DNA of 64,000 nucleotides from Astrocystis sublimbata (Eukaryota; Ascomycota; Sordariomycetes; Xylariales; Xylariaceae): NCBI GenBank assembly GCA_022453515.1, contig JAJNNY010000005.1, positions 310,001-374,000 of the forward strand, written 5' to 3'. Made by a program: the position numbers and the translations under genes. Shown piece after piece: positions 13,571-25,202 of this stretch. The notes below the pieces were generated by a model. That model was given only the letters and a program-made list of their open reading frames with translations. It did no database searches and was not told where the DNA came from. Within the stretch, counting starts at the first letter, position 1; every line of letters starts with the position of its first letter.

Positions 13571-15301
13571 TCAATCCACTTCATCGTCGTCCTCTTGCGG
13601 GGGGACATATTTCGGCGGCGTCTTAGTACTCTGCCTGCTCGGCTTCCTCAACAGGCCGCTTGCGCCGTTCCGCGCCCAGGCGCCGTTCGTCACCACATCC
13701 AGTGCCCTGCGCTCCGCATCTACTTTGGCTGCGACTTCGCCCTCTTCGTCGTCGCTGATAAGATCGAGGTCGTCGTTTCCTTTCAAATTACGGCCGTTCC
13801 GATCCAATGTGTTCATCGACACCGAACCCGCCGGCTCGTCCGCGTATAGATTGGGGTCTCGCCCAAGAATGCGGTCGGCTTTGGAGGGTGTCCGTCGACC
13901 GTTGGACGATACGGGCGATGGCTCCGCGAAGTGTCGCCCGGCGCCTAGGGGCTGATCTACCCATTGGGTTGGCTGAGGCTGCCCCCAGCCAGCAGCGCGC
14001 TCTCGTTGCTGCTGGGCCTGGCGCTCGTTCGCAAGTCGCTCCCGTGCAGCCATCCATTTGGGGCTCGGCTCCCACGTCCAGCCGTCCCACGTCGTGTTCA
14101 TGACGGGTATGGGCCAGAGCATAGGCACGGGTCCGAATAAATGCAACAGGTTCTTCTTCGCTCCTAGGTCGAAAGCATTGGGCAACTTCTCCGAGTCTTG
14201 CTCGTCTATGTATTCCTCATAGCGCTTGCGCGCACGGTGTCGTTCCATCTCCTCGTAGGAGGCATGGGTGGGCATGCGATCGTTCTGCGACACGGTCACT
14301 TCGCCTTCTTCCGGACGCGTGACACCCGGTAGGGCGTTCGCGTGCATGTCGAGGAGCTGTTGCCCGTATTTGGGGAGCGGTATGCCCTCGCCATTATGCT
14401 GAGCCACGAACTGATGCTGCAGGGTCTTCCGCAGCGGACTCAGGTAGCGCGTCTTCTCGAGGCATTCGATGGTGGTCTGCCCCTTGCAGGCCAACATGAT
14501 GTGCCAGCCGGTGAAGGCGCCCAGAACCAGGCCGATGATGCCGGAGATGACGGCCAGCAGGATGAAGTTGACGGGCATGATGGTGTTCGTGTACTGCGTC
14601 TGCGTGGCCAGCTCGCTGTATACCCAGGTGCCCGACACGGCAAAGCTGTAGAGGCAGAAGAAAGTGGTGTATATCAGGAACAGCAGGAAGGCCTTGTGGT
14701 TATGGAGCCCGACGCAGGTGGCGAGCCAGGGGCAGTGGTGGTCCATCTTCAGGACGCAGCGCTGGCAGGTGGAGCAGTGGTGGGCGCGGTCGGGCTTGCG
14801 GGCCTGGCACTTCTTGCAGAAGCGCAGGTCGCCGTTGGACTTGACGGTGAAGGAGGAGGCGCTCGGGGTGGCGGAGGTCGGGAGGGTCGAGTAGCCCATG
14901 CTGTCGGTGGTGCTGCCGGGGTTGGTGAAGACGGCGATGGTGTAGCACCAGTTGAGCATGGCGTAGAGGACGAGACCGCCGACGGATGAGCCGGTTCCTG
15001 TTGTGCCGCGAGCGCAGGGTCAGCACAGCCTCAGTATGTGATGCGCCACTCACGCGAAGGGGAAGGACGGGAGAAGGGGAAAGGGGAGAGAGGGAGGCTT
15101 ACCCGTCCATGGTATCTCCCCGTTCTCAGGGACGGGGAAGGAGCCGATGCTCACGACAACCCACACGGCCCAGGTGGTCAGGCCGTAGACGAAGGCGAGC
15201 GGGAAATAGGTGAGGCAGCCGCAGCAGTAGCGCTCGATGCGGCGCGCCCACCGTCGAGACATGTTGGAAGGTTGCAGCGAGGGCGAGGAGGCTCTATCCA
15301 T
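13571..15301 (-). CDS. PFA3: DHHC palmitoyltransferase PFA3
   Basis: The model has two exons (15301-15103 and 14997-13571; 541 residues). It starts at the first ATG of exon 1, with a second Met 13 codons later. The N-terminus has the RRWARRIERYCC motif followed by two membrane segments. A cysteine-rich domain leads to DHHC at residues 152-155, Cys155 being the acyl-accepting residue, followed by PWLATCVGLHNHK. Two more membrane segments follow, then a long hydrophilic C-terminal tail ending in acidic residues. PFA3 is a vacuole-membrane protein S-acyltransferase that palmitoylates Vac8 in yeast. The N-terminal block and the four-segment topology are what separate it from PFA4 and other family members. 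The extended tail is typical of filamentous-fungal orthologues. A CAG repeat lies in the presumed leader. Confidence 0.9.
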
Positions 15302-15342
15302 GGGCGATGACGGGGGGCATGAGCGTGGATGCAAGCATGGAA

Positions 15343-15364
15343 ACAGCAGCAGCAGCAGCAGCAG
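15343..15364. repeat. CAG/CTG trinucleotide repeat
   Basis: Six to seven perfect AGC/CAG units lie just upstream of the PFA3 start, most likely in its 5' leader or proximal promoter. It is a simple microsatellite and probably length-polymorphic. Confidence 0.8.
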
Positions 15365-16565
15365 CCTTGGCTCCCGAGAGCTAGCTTCAGCTGCAGCTTT
15401 GAGGCTTTAAGTGAATGTCGGTCGGTCTGTCCGGACAAAGAAAGATGCAGGCCGTGTATCGTGCGGGCGAGCCCCTTGGTTGATATGTGACGCCCGTCCC
15501 TGATTCCGTTTCCAATGCTGTAATTACAACTTCGATGCCGCCTGGATAATAATATCGTCGAACAAGTAGATGTAAAGAAATAACAACAGGATATTACATC
15601 ATGGACACATGCGATTCGCGACAAAAGAGTGACGGCGTGGTGATGGACGATGCAAGCGATGCGAGCGATGCGAGGCGCAAGTGAGCGTGTGTCGGCGTGA
15701 GCGGGTGACTGATGAATCGGAATTGTAAATGTGAACGAGGAAGCTGAAACCTGTCAGACTGAGAGACTGTGAGACAAGACACATCTAGCCTCAGGCTACT
15801 GCGTAAGCTGGCAATCAACGTAATCAGCTTGCCCCTGATCCAGTGATCCAGTAGTCCAAGTGCTCCAGCCTGACATCGCGACTGTACTGTACCTCTGTAC
15901 TGTACCAGAAGTCGAGCTGTGCATGTGCAGAAGGGTGCCACAGTGTCTAAACCACATATGGCTTAGAGGGGCCCCCGCCAATGCCCCCCTACCAATGCTT
16001 ACAGTAGGTACTTACCTAGGTAGGGATTTGTACCTATCTAGGCCCCCAAGTTTGGGGCGCTGGGAAGCACGCCACCTGCTGAGGTATCCGCCTAGAGACG
16101 GTACCCTCCCGAGTAGGTGGGTGTAGTACCATTTCTTTTTCCAAGCATTGCTACGAGCGACTGAACTGAACGCCATATAGCATCCGATACGAACACGCCT
16201 ATCAAAGCTTATCTCATGCAGACCTCGGGAAGGTTATATATAATGACCAATAGCTCTGCTTTCAAATGCCTTCGGGCATTTGGTCGAGCAGTAAAATACA
16301 GAGATGTTTAGCATGGCTCCCTGCACAAGGATGACACATTCGAACCTGAGAAGCACTCCTTTTTGTTCTTATTTTATTCTCATCTTTTTCTCATCTTCTC
16401 CACTCACAAATACAAGCATGGCAGAATGACCCTCTCTTAGAGCTTATGACTAACTAGTCCAGCGAATAATTTGGCCCTTAGTGCCATGAGAAGGCATTCA
16501 CAGAAGCTTGCAATGGACTTGTGAGCTCCCTCGACCTTCTTCCTTTCCATCCTGATTCATACCTA
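15365..16565. other. Intergenic, nothing recognised
   Basis: About 1.2 kb between the PFA3 promoter side and the epimerase stop. It contains a TACCTAGGTAGG motif copy near 16011-16025. Open frames are short and without family signal. Confidence 0.5.
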
Positions 16566-17999
16566 CTACACTGTTACAGAACCGTTCTTCTCCTGTCTCT
16601 CCTTCAGCACTGCATCAACATCGTCGCGAAAACCATGCTGCCAATCTCCGTCGCCTCTGGTAGGCTTCCAACCCAGACCGAGCGCTACCGTTGGAATAGT
16701 CTGCCCACTGGACGCCAGCCCCAACTCGACCATCATCTCGTCGGCCTCTCCCAGGTATGACCGAGAAAACAATGAGGTCGCATCGGCTAAGCCCATATTC
16801 TCGACCGAAGCATCGGGAAGCACGCCCACCTCGTAGCAGGCCTGCGCCACGCCCCCAACTACATCACCCCATGTGTGTCGCCCCTCGCTCGCGAAGATGA
16901 TTCCCCTTTTCCCCCACGGTAGGCCCACCCCTCCCTTGTCGAGGACTCTCAAGGCGAGAATCTCGTATAGCTCTGCCAGATCTTGGATATGTACGTGATC
17001 CCAGCTACCCTGGCCGTCGCCAATCACGACCGCGCGGCCGTGATCCAGCGCCGTGGCCACGTAGGCTGGGATTTGGATGCTGTGCTTGTTGAATAAGCCC
17101 GAACCTACGCCGTAGATGGTTGGCGCCATAACCACGACTATTATCTAAATGTCAGACTTGGAACTCCAGTCTCAACGTAGCAGCTTCGAAAGAATTACGA
17201 GGGTGCTGCGTTGTAACCCAGATTACATCATTGGACTTCCAGGGGTGTATGGCTGTTTATCATCTGAGAAACAACTCACGTGTGCGCACATCGAGCTCGA
17301 GCCCCTTGTCTACAACGCTCAGCTCCGTGGTGCGCTGGATATACGGTTCTACAGCATTGCGCGCAACCTCGTAGCCGTAGACGTCGTCGGCGACATCATC
17401 GAATGTGCGGCCGTTCAGGCTATCATTGTCCAGCCATAACCCCGAGACAGGCCGCGACCCCAGATTCGAAGTACCCGACATGTGGATAAACCAAGGCTCG
17501 CTGCCTGGGTGGGCCTGTTTCCGCTGCGCGAGCCCCCGTTGGAGAGCATGCGCTGAGGCTGTGTGATAGCCGAGTGTGGTGCTGATTATCACATCATGTT
17601 GCGCTGCGACTGCAGTTGTGGTTTCGAGGTCGTCTAGATCCCCTTTTGAGGGTAACAGATCATGATGCGGTTAGCAACGTTCTTGACATGACGACTCGTG
17701 GCTTTATTACGAGCGGCGATGGTGGGAAAGTCTTGTCTAGCATTTATGATCATTTAATAAAGATGTGAATCGACGACAATAGAGAGCTCACTGTAAAGCA
17801 CGGGCTTCACCCTGTCGCCGTATGCTTTTGTTAGCTTCGCAGCGCGGTCAGCGCCGCGTACAAGACACGTGATGCTCGCGGGCCGCAGACTTGGCGACGT
17901 CGACTCCAACAATTGCGACAGCACCGAGCCACCGATGAACCCGGTAGCGCCCGTGAGCAGAACACGGGGTGGGGAAGACGACGGGGTTGCGGGGGCCAT
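16566..17999 (-). CDS. NAD(P)-dependent epimerase/dehydratase-like protein
   Basis: The three-exon model (17999-17792, 17642-17280, 17137-16566) encodes 380 residues. The N-terminus carries the Rossmann signature LLTGATGFIGGSV, which binds NAD(P). The central part has the strand-turn HMSGTSNLG and the C-terminal half has APTIYGVGSGLFN and WDHVHIQDLAELY, all characteristic of extended short-chain dehydrogenases of the nucleoside-sugar epimerase type. No clear Tyr-x3-Lys pair is seen at the usual place, so catalysis may use a non-standard pair or the enzyme may be a reductase of another substrate. The substrate is unknown. The neighbours do not suggest a pathway. The exon 3 acceptor was chosen to keep the frame, and the total length is a multiple of three. 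Confidence 0.8.
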
Positions 18000-18778
18000 G
18001 GTTCTTGAAGTTTGGGCGAGGCGTAGGGCAAGGTAGTGAAAGTATTGATAGGTCAGGGGTTTCCAAAAGTGGCAATTCTAATTTCTGTCTTGATCAAAGT
18101 GAGAACAGTCGAGAGGTAATAGCGACGCATTCGTCTCAATACGATTGAAGGATCTCGACAATTTAAATCATGATATAATTATCTAGGTAGACTTGGGTGC
18201 AACTCAAGGCTTTCTACCTGCTGTTCAATTAAGTCCATCGGGTTTTGGCTTAACCCCTCCTTGGTGGATGAAACCACCGGCCTTAGGCGCATATATCCGT
18301 ACCATCAACTGAGTTCGTCGTGTACATACCTAGGTAAGTAGGTCTTGCAGAGACGCCTTATAGCTCAAATCGACTGAAGAGCTCCCTGTCATTAATTAAT
18401 GACCTGGGCATCCCTTTTGTGCAGTCACATGGAGGCGTCCTGTTGGGAAGACACACGAGTTGGACAGCCCAATTGTGAGATTGCTCCTGATAATCATTCT
18501 GAAACCGAAAACACAATATAACATTAAACGTAATTTTTGAATCAAGAAAGAACGATAGAGACTTGAACGGTTGTTTTCCAAAAGAAAAAGATAAGTCAAA
18601 AATCATTCTCACGCTTTCGCACACAGCCCACAACAAAATATGATCAATACCACTTTCGCTATATAAGTAATTAATTATATTATGAAATTAAAGGAAAGTT
18701 TGGGCTAGGTGACTTTGCATAATCCGATTACATGACAGCCTAGGCCTCATTTGTAGCCTGATAAGTGACGAGAGCTGG
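18000..18778. other. Intergenic, nothing recognised
   Basis: About 0.8 kb holding the epimerase promoter and the 3' flank of the next gene. A CCTAGGTAAGTAGG copy lies near 18329-18342. No gene seen. Confidence 0.5.
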
Positions 18779-20691
18779 CTATTCCGCCTCTCCTTTGTCT
18801 TTCTCAGCTTCCTCTGTGACTCTTTTCTGTTTCTCCTCCTCCAGCCGTTGCCGATACTTTCTGGCGTTTTCTTCCATCAGAGCAGGTATCTTCTCGTAGT
18901 CAATCTTTTCCCTGTGCGTGACAAACTTCCAATGGGATTCGAACTCATCCGCCTCATCGATTTCGACCGTCTCAATATATCTCTGCGGGATCTTCTCGAG
19001 TTCTGGCTTCAGCATGGGGTTCCGCAAACCGCGAGCCTCAAAGTCATCCTCGTTTTCATCCATATGCTCGGGTCTAAGGAACCTGACAGGAGCTACGACT
19101 ATACGCGCCCGCCAGCTGGCCTGCTCAAGCGCGTTTGCCGCGATGGCGCCTGCGGAGCGCATCCGGATGTAGTGGGGGTCGAAATAGTTTTTCATCGGCT
19201 TGAACAACTTCTCGACATCCCGCACCCCGGAAGATTCAATGTCAAAAATCCTATCGATCATCTCTGTTATAAACTGGATCACTCTTAGACCGCTTGACCA
19301 ATCGTCACCCTCTGGTTGTTTCGGTACCCAGATCATTCGCTGAGCTTTATCCCATGGCACAGGTGGATCCTGTATCTTGCCGCAGACGCTGAAGATTTGT
19401 TTCACTTCACCCGTTGAAGTTAGTTATAGCCTCTCAAAGTAGATAGATCTCTCATGGAACGGGAATGTGAAGGTGTAAAGGGGGGTTATATCCCTTGTCA
19501 AATGCCTCGGAACTCGTCAGGAGGGTGGAGTGAGATGACTTTCAAGAAATACATACTTCGATCTGCAATGAAAGCTTGTCTTCGGTTTTCTTCGCGCGAA
19601 TAATCGCCGTCGCTTGGGTTCTGTCTCCCTCCGGAAACCCTTGGATTAACGTTTGACCACTGATACGAGTAACCAAAGTCAGTAAATGCCATCGAGAGCC
19701 AGAAGAGTTTACTCAGGCAAACTTGTAGACAATTGAGGATAGGAGGTGCTTTCTGAGGCCATCCGCCTTATGAAGAAGGTCAGAAGGAGAGAAAAAGTTC
19801 GGGGGTTCACCTACACGGTAAAGAAGTCTATAATCCTGTTCCTTCTCATCCTTCCTGTAATTCTCCGGGTGGTTCTTCTCCATGACAATGAAGATCACTT
19901 CCCATTGGTCTCCAGTGTTGATCGGCCATATGTGGTAGGGGTATTGCATGAGCCTTGTCTCTATATGTTGGGTTCTTCTCGGCGTCCCGTCTTTTTTGTA
20001 CCTCACATCCCCCGGCCTTCCTCGATTAGCGGATAACCACTCGTTCCCTCTTTCTTCCGAATCACCTTCTTGGCCGTGACCCCAGTTCTCTTCCATGTCT
20101 GCGAGAGCAAGTTAGAGACCATATTAAACAAGGGAAAGGGGACTCGCAGTCATGTATAGAGTCCACAAGGAGCCTGCATAAGCATTATTCCGCGTTGGAG
20201 TCTTTCGCATATCGAGGGACTAAGAATTCAAGGCTACTTACCCCAGAAGTCGCGGAATGCCATACTTCCCGAGCGAATGGATATGAGGTTGCACACACTT
20301 TCGGGGAGAGATTGGAGATGAAATCTGATAGCTTCGTCGATTTCCATGGCGGTCGTATGGCGACTAAAGGAGAAAGAACGTTGTCAGTCATGTTCGAAGA
20401 AATTAAAGTTTTTTTGCACAGAACATTTACTACTAATCATATCCGTAACAGTAGGTGTTCAAAGACAGAGTATAGGGGAAATGTTAACTATAGAAAGCAG
20501 AACACTCACTTCCAGGACGCTTGCATGTTCTCTAGAGCATTGATGCAGATGGGCATCCTCGGCGCTTGGCTGTGCATTGGCTGCAGGTGCGTTCCCTCAT
20601 CTTGAGAGAGGTACTTGTTTGCACCTTTAGACCAAACGGTGGCTGCAGTGAAACTTTTTTCATAATCGTTAGGAGAGTCAGCGGACCCCAT
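18779..20691 (-). CDS. C48/Ulp1-fold protein, probable pseudo-protease
   Basis: The five-exon model (20691-20510, 20363-20242, 20098-19811, 19748-19557, 19404-18779) encodes 469 residues in one frame. The core resembles the fungal Ulp1/C48 cysteine-peptidase-like family. An IWPIN strand leads to a tryptophan (PINTGDQW), then a NPRV turn, and later a WVPKQ...WSSGLRV motif where active members have Q...WxCGxR. The expected His before the tryptophan is Gln, and the expected nucleophile Cys is Ser, so peptidase activity is unlikely. The C-terminal 60 residues are highly charged and Glu/Lys-rich, suggesting a coiled coil. The role is unknown; a binding or regulatory function for SUMO- or ubiquitin-like partners is possible. 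The family assignment is by eye, whereas the exon chain is well supported by frame closure. Confidence 0.65.
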
Positions 20692-23600
20692 GTTGAGCTT
20701 GTACAAAAGTGGTAACAAGTAATGGTGTAACTGAGGGCGAGAACGGAAACCGATCTTGATAGACTGAAATGACCACTACCTGATGGAGCAGAACTTGGGA
20801 ATTTTAATCTGCGATGATGAAAGAGAGGTTCATGCAAGACCTATTGCTAGCAAAAAGCAGGTACCAGTGCAATCATTGTAAACAATCTATCGAAGAAGCA
20901 GGTAAAAGCTCGATTGTGCTATCGTTTAAACAATCAGACGTTTCTCTTTGTTAACAACAAGAGTTTTGTTCCTTTCGGTGTATTATAGAGAATGTAATTC
21001 AAAATCACAGCAACAATAAGAGGGTCTAAAGTAAGCTTCACAGCATTGTATTTGACCTTCAAAGGAGCCCTAGGCGACCCTAAAGGTCGCACACATAGAA
21101 GTCATAATAACAATATTCCATCCGCTGCCACTGGAAACGACTAATGGACGTGATAGTCAAACCAGGGCTCTGGACTGCGAAAAGTCACTAGTATTCTGAG
21201 TAGATGTCGAATAAGCCATGCAACGCATAAAATGGTAGTCAGTTCTAGAATAGGCTGACGTGATTGGTACCCAGAATCTGCCCAGAAGAGTTCCAGCAGC
21301 CTAGCTGGAAGATCATCGAAGATAAATGGGCGATGCAATGCTTAATACAACCTGCTCTGATGCACGGGAATTATGTCTCTAAAGAGTACATATTATGGCA
21401 GACTGCACAAACATGACAAAATCGCAATAAAAGACTAGCAGAGGAAAATGCTCAGGTTTTCGACGCCACGCCGCCTCTGCTTCGTATGATTCATAGACGA
21501 CCATATGTAAACAGTCGTCATCGTTATTAGGCATCGTTTGAGCTACTACTCAATCTCATCTTTTCCGAGTCGAAACCAGTCGCACTGACGGACATTAATC
21601 GATAGAAGGAATGACGGTGCGCTGGCGGAATTTATCCTCTTTCGCCACTGATTGGGGGTTTAATGGAATCTGAGTGACAAGCCCTTCTACTGTTAATAGC
21701 TGCCATTGCCTTGCTACGGTATTTGCATAGTTCGAAGCGGTGGTAGCAAGAGGCTGATGCCGAACACCCTGTGTCAGAAGTTTGAGACAGCCAAGATCAA
21801 CGGGGCAGGGGAAACATATCTTTGGTAACGAGCAGAACCTCCATTTAATAATACCCCTCTTTTGTGTGCGAGGCACTTTGTGGCGTCGACAAAAACCTGA
21901 TGGTGTATGAAAGATCATAGTTTCACAAAGCAAGAGACTTTTGCACTAGATGTTGAAACCTTAATATTATCTAGATACTAAGGTGAGGGGAAACGACGGT
22001 ACACGCATGGTATTGCGCTACTTGGAGATGATTGCCATTCTAGTGAACAATCAGAATGTTTGGGCGATGACGTCGGAAATTGTAGAAGCGTGGCTGGGAT
22101 AAGACAGTATCACATGACATGCATCAGTTACAAGTGAGACAACGAGTACGTGGATGGTGAGAACGCGGAACACCCCTCGGCAGCAAAACGCCATGGAATG
22201 GAAACAACGGCATACAGAGAACAGGGCGAAGCCGCGAGACCATTCTTAGCTGGTGAGATAGACAACAGTTAGCAGGAGGGAATCGGGACCAAAGCATAAG
22301 TCAATTGGCACGTAGATGATGCCGACCGCAGCGCCTATGCCAATGATTACGCCATGTAGATGACGTTGGCTTGGGCAAAGAAACCATGTGAGATTTTAAA
22401 CGACTCGTCACAAAGCTGTTTCTCGCGAAGTAGAGAATGGCGCGAATGCCGAGTTACCTGCCACCGTAATAGTCTGTCACCAAATCGTAACAGGTGACAT
22501 GCATAAGTACATACCTAAGCGACTACGTACATAGTATGGTGTAAACTTGATGCTTGGCTCCTCTAACGTCGTCGGTGACGAAGCAGATTTCTCAGGGTCT
22601 TAAGAATCCCGTAAGCATTCGTTATTGCTAGATATGGCTAGGGTTCGGAAGGGGAATTGGTCAACAATTATCGAGGGAGAATATCAAAAGGGGGGGTCGA
22701 CTCGTCTTGCTACATAATTTGGCATGCAGGTTTTCAGAGAATGTCTCAACATCCGAAGCACGGGGTGAGCAGACACCGACCCCGACGCTGACATAATAGG
22801 GATAAGGCCAGCACGCTGCATATGTCTTGGCTGTGGCTGTGCGATATCTGATTTTCATCTTCTGTTTTGGGCATCGACTGGCTGGTCAGCCTGGTCAGCC
22901 TGCACAGTCCTCTCCCATTTCCGATCAATCGCTCGCGCTCGCTTTCAGGCCTCGTTTGGGCGCGTGACTCCCGCATCAAGGTAAGTGAAGCGAAGACAAC
23001 GCGTCGGTCCTCATGACGATGGACCGCCGGGTCGTCCGAAACCATGGGGTCTGATGGATCAACTGTCGGTTGACATTTCTGAGTCAAAATGTCTTGGATT
23101 TGCATCACATTTGTTTCTAGCCCTCAATCGAGGCGCTTCTGGATAGGCCTATTGAACCTTGTCCCTACCCCGCAGCCAAGAGGCGCTGTAGAGTGATCTA
23201 TGGATTGATCGTGCACTAAGTCGTAAAGGGGATCTCATCGTGAGCCATCCTCATCGATTTCTGTTCTAGCACCAGATCCCAGGGCCAAAAAAGGCCCACA
23301 ATGTGCTTAGACCCCTACCTACTAGCAGAAGTCCCGAAAGCTACTAAGTACTTACTTAAGTACCTATGCGTCAAGATGGCGTCTGCATTCTACTACCGTC
23401 ATCAAATTGCTGAAAGGGTGCGGCGCCACCGACAGTGTCCAAGTCAGGAGGCCGAGTCTCGTCACCAATTGCAACAAATTTTGACGCCAACAAACGTTAG
23501 CGTTCTCGATCTGCCCGCAGGGAGCCATGCGACGCAATCTGACTACCTGGTATGATGAACACTGCGTGATTGCGTGGACATCTTCAACCGCGTACGCCAA

Positions 23601-24350
23601 TGCGTCTACTTGCGTTTTCCCTTGCTTCTAATAGTTTCTATTGGCCGTGCTCAGTTCCGTAGACGGGTAGCGGGTGCGATTTACGCCCGCGCCCGCTGAT
23701 GTCTCTGATTTTTCACCATTCAAGCGTCTGTCTACCTATTAGCTGTGCTATTTGTAATTGATAGGGGTAGCCGTCGCTCTTTGCGCGTTGTAAATTGTCC
23801 GCCCCCTCGGTCCAGACCCCTGTCCGCCACTTCAAGGGTGTTTCCCACAGAGCTTTGATCATCATGGAAGGCTGAGACCAGCCATACGTCTTTCGTGTAC
23901 ATCTTTTTGATAGGCGGTACATCTTCCTGGCACGCCTTCAAGCATGATTTGCTTGTCACTCGCCACTTGTCTTGCAATTAGACGTCCTATAGTATCTGTA
24001 GGTAGGTATGTATATATATATCGCCAGGCGTCCCGCCCACCTCCCTCTTCATGTATAATCAGCTAGCAAACCCCACCGCCGCCACGTTTAGTCATTATTA
24101 CCATTATTGCAACTTATCTATACCAAACACCTGATATCTGCTCTCATCGTTACATACACGCCATAACCTGACTCGACAAGCGCCCTCTTCTTGCCTCAAA
24201 TTCGGCAAGCAATCCATCCGGATCTAGAGTATATATGATGAGCCATCGGCGCGTGCCGCCTACATAGAACATCATCCCGTTGTAAATCGTTGCTGCAGCT
24301 TGCCACGCACTCGACAATCGTATCCATTATCCAATATCAGCGACACAGCC
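20692..24350. other. Long intergenic segment, nothing recognised
   Basis: About 3.7 kb with no supported gene. Open frames at 21595-21933, 22746-23108 and 23732-23977 on the minus strand show no motif, no splice continuation with a family signal and no convincing start. A TA-rich patch with a (TA)n run lies near 24008-24022, shortly upstream of the 2EXR gene. The right part should hold that gene's promoter. Confidence 0.45.
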
Positions 24351-25202
24351 ATGGAGCCAATCTTTTCACCACCTGAAGTTCCTAAAAGGGAGAGCTTCAC
24401 AAAGTTTAGGGAACTTCCACCTGAACTACGTATCACAATATGGAAGTTCGCCTTGCCCGATGCAAGGACAGTCATCGTCAAGTCGCCATACGCACATCAA
24501 AAGCAAACTCCCGCTTCTTTGGACACGGCGCTATCGCACGCTGACGAGCATGAGGAAACTTGGCAGTCACCTACGCCAATCCCGGCCCTTCTGCACGTCA
24601 ACGCTGAAGCCCGGTATGAAGCCTTGAAACACTACTCCTTATCCCTCGGCGTAGGCACAAGACAACCGAGGGTGTACGTCGACTTGCGCCGTGATACTTT
24701 ATTCTTCGGAGCTGCCGAGCTACAACCAAGCTGCTCGTCACTGTGGGCCATGACAAATGATCTCGACGAGGTCCGTCGGCTGGCAGTAGTATCTCAGGGC
24801 GCATGGCGGGCATTGCGGTGGAGGAAATTCAGCACAAATTCTTTGGAGAAGCTTATCCTCGTCCATGAAGATGAGGGACTCAGGCCGCGATGCCTGCCTC
24901 AGCTAGTTGAAGATGGGCAACCAGAGGTATCAGAGCAGCCTGAACAACTCGAGCAACCGGAACAGATCGAGCAGCCGGAACCTGACTTCAATCTCAAACT
25001 TGAACAGCATGCAAGCCAAGGGGCGACGGACACAACGGGATCTGAGACTGACCCTGAGATCCCCAAGAATCAGCGTATACAAGACGCAATGGACGAACTT
25101 GACACGTTAAAGATGGTACTGCTGGAGACATGGGAGGAAGAACCAGTCATATCAACGGCCGTATTTCGGGAAACAGTTGATATCAAAGATGCTCTCGTAT
25201 GA
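24351..25202 (+). CDS. 2EXR domain-containing protein
   Basis: A single-exon frame of 283 residues. The frame extends upstream only through a TTG, so the ATG at 24351 is taken as the start. Residues about 18-140 match the 2EXR pattern: FTKFRELPPELRITIWKFALP, then a strand with LLHVNAEARYEALKHY, then RVYVDLRRDTLFF. 2EXR proteins are a large ascomycete family of unknown biochemical function, often present in many copies. The region after residue 195 is a low-complexity Glu/Gln/Pro tract with an imperfect EQPEQ(L/I) repeat, then an acidic tail. No intron is needed and no partner gene is near. Confidence 0.85.
   Translation: MEPIFSPPEVPKRESFTKFRELPPELRITIWKFALPDARTVIVKSPYAHQKQTPASLDTALSHADEHEETWQSPTPIPALLHVNAEARYEALKHYSLSLGVGTRQPRVYVDLRRDTLFFGAAELQPSCSSLWAMTNDLDEVRRLAVVSQGAWRALRWRKFSTNSLEKLILVHEDEGLRPRCLPQLVEDGQPEVSEQPEQLEQPEQIEQPEPDFNLKLEQHASQGATDTTGSETDPEIPKNQRIQDAMDELDTLKMVLLETWEEEPVISTAVFRETVDIKDALV

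Noticed and set aside
14342..14989. 215-codon plus-strand open frame
   Set aside because: It is antisense to the conserved DHHC region of PFA3, and its Gly/Ala/Glu-rich composition mirrors the GC-rich opposite strand.
19498..20096. Two separate small minus-strand genes
   Set aside because: Splice junctions at 19811/19748 and 19557/19404 join them in frame with flanking exons into one C48-like protein.
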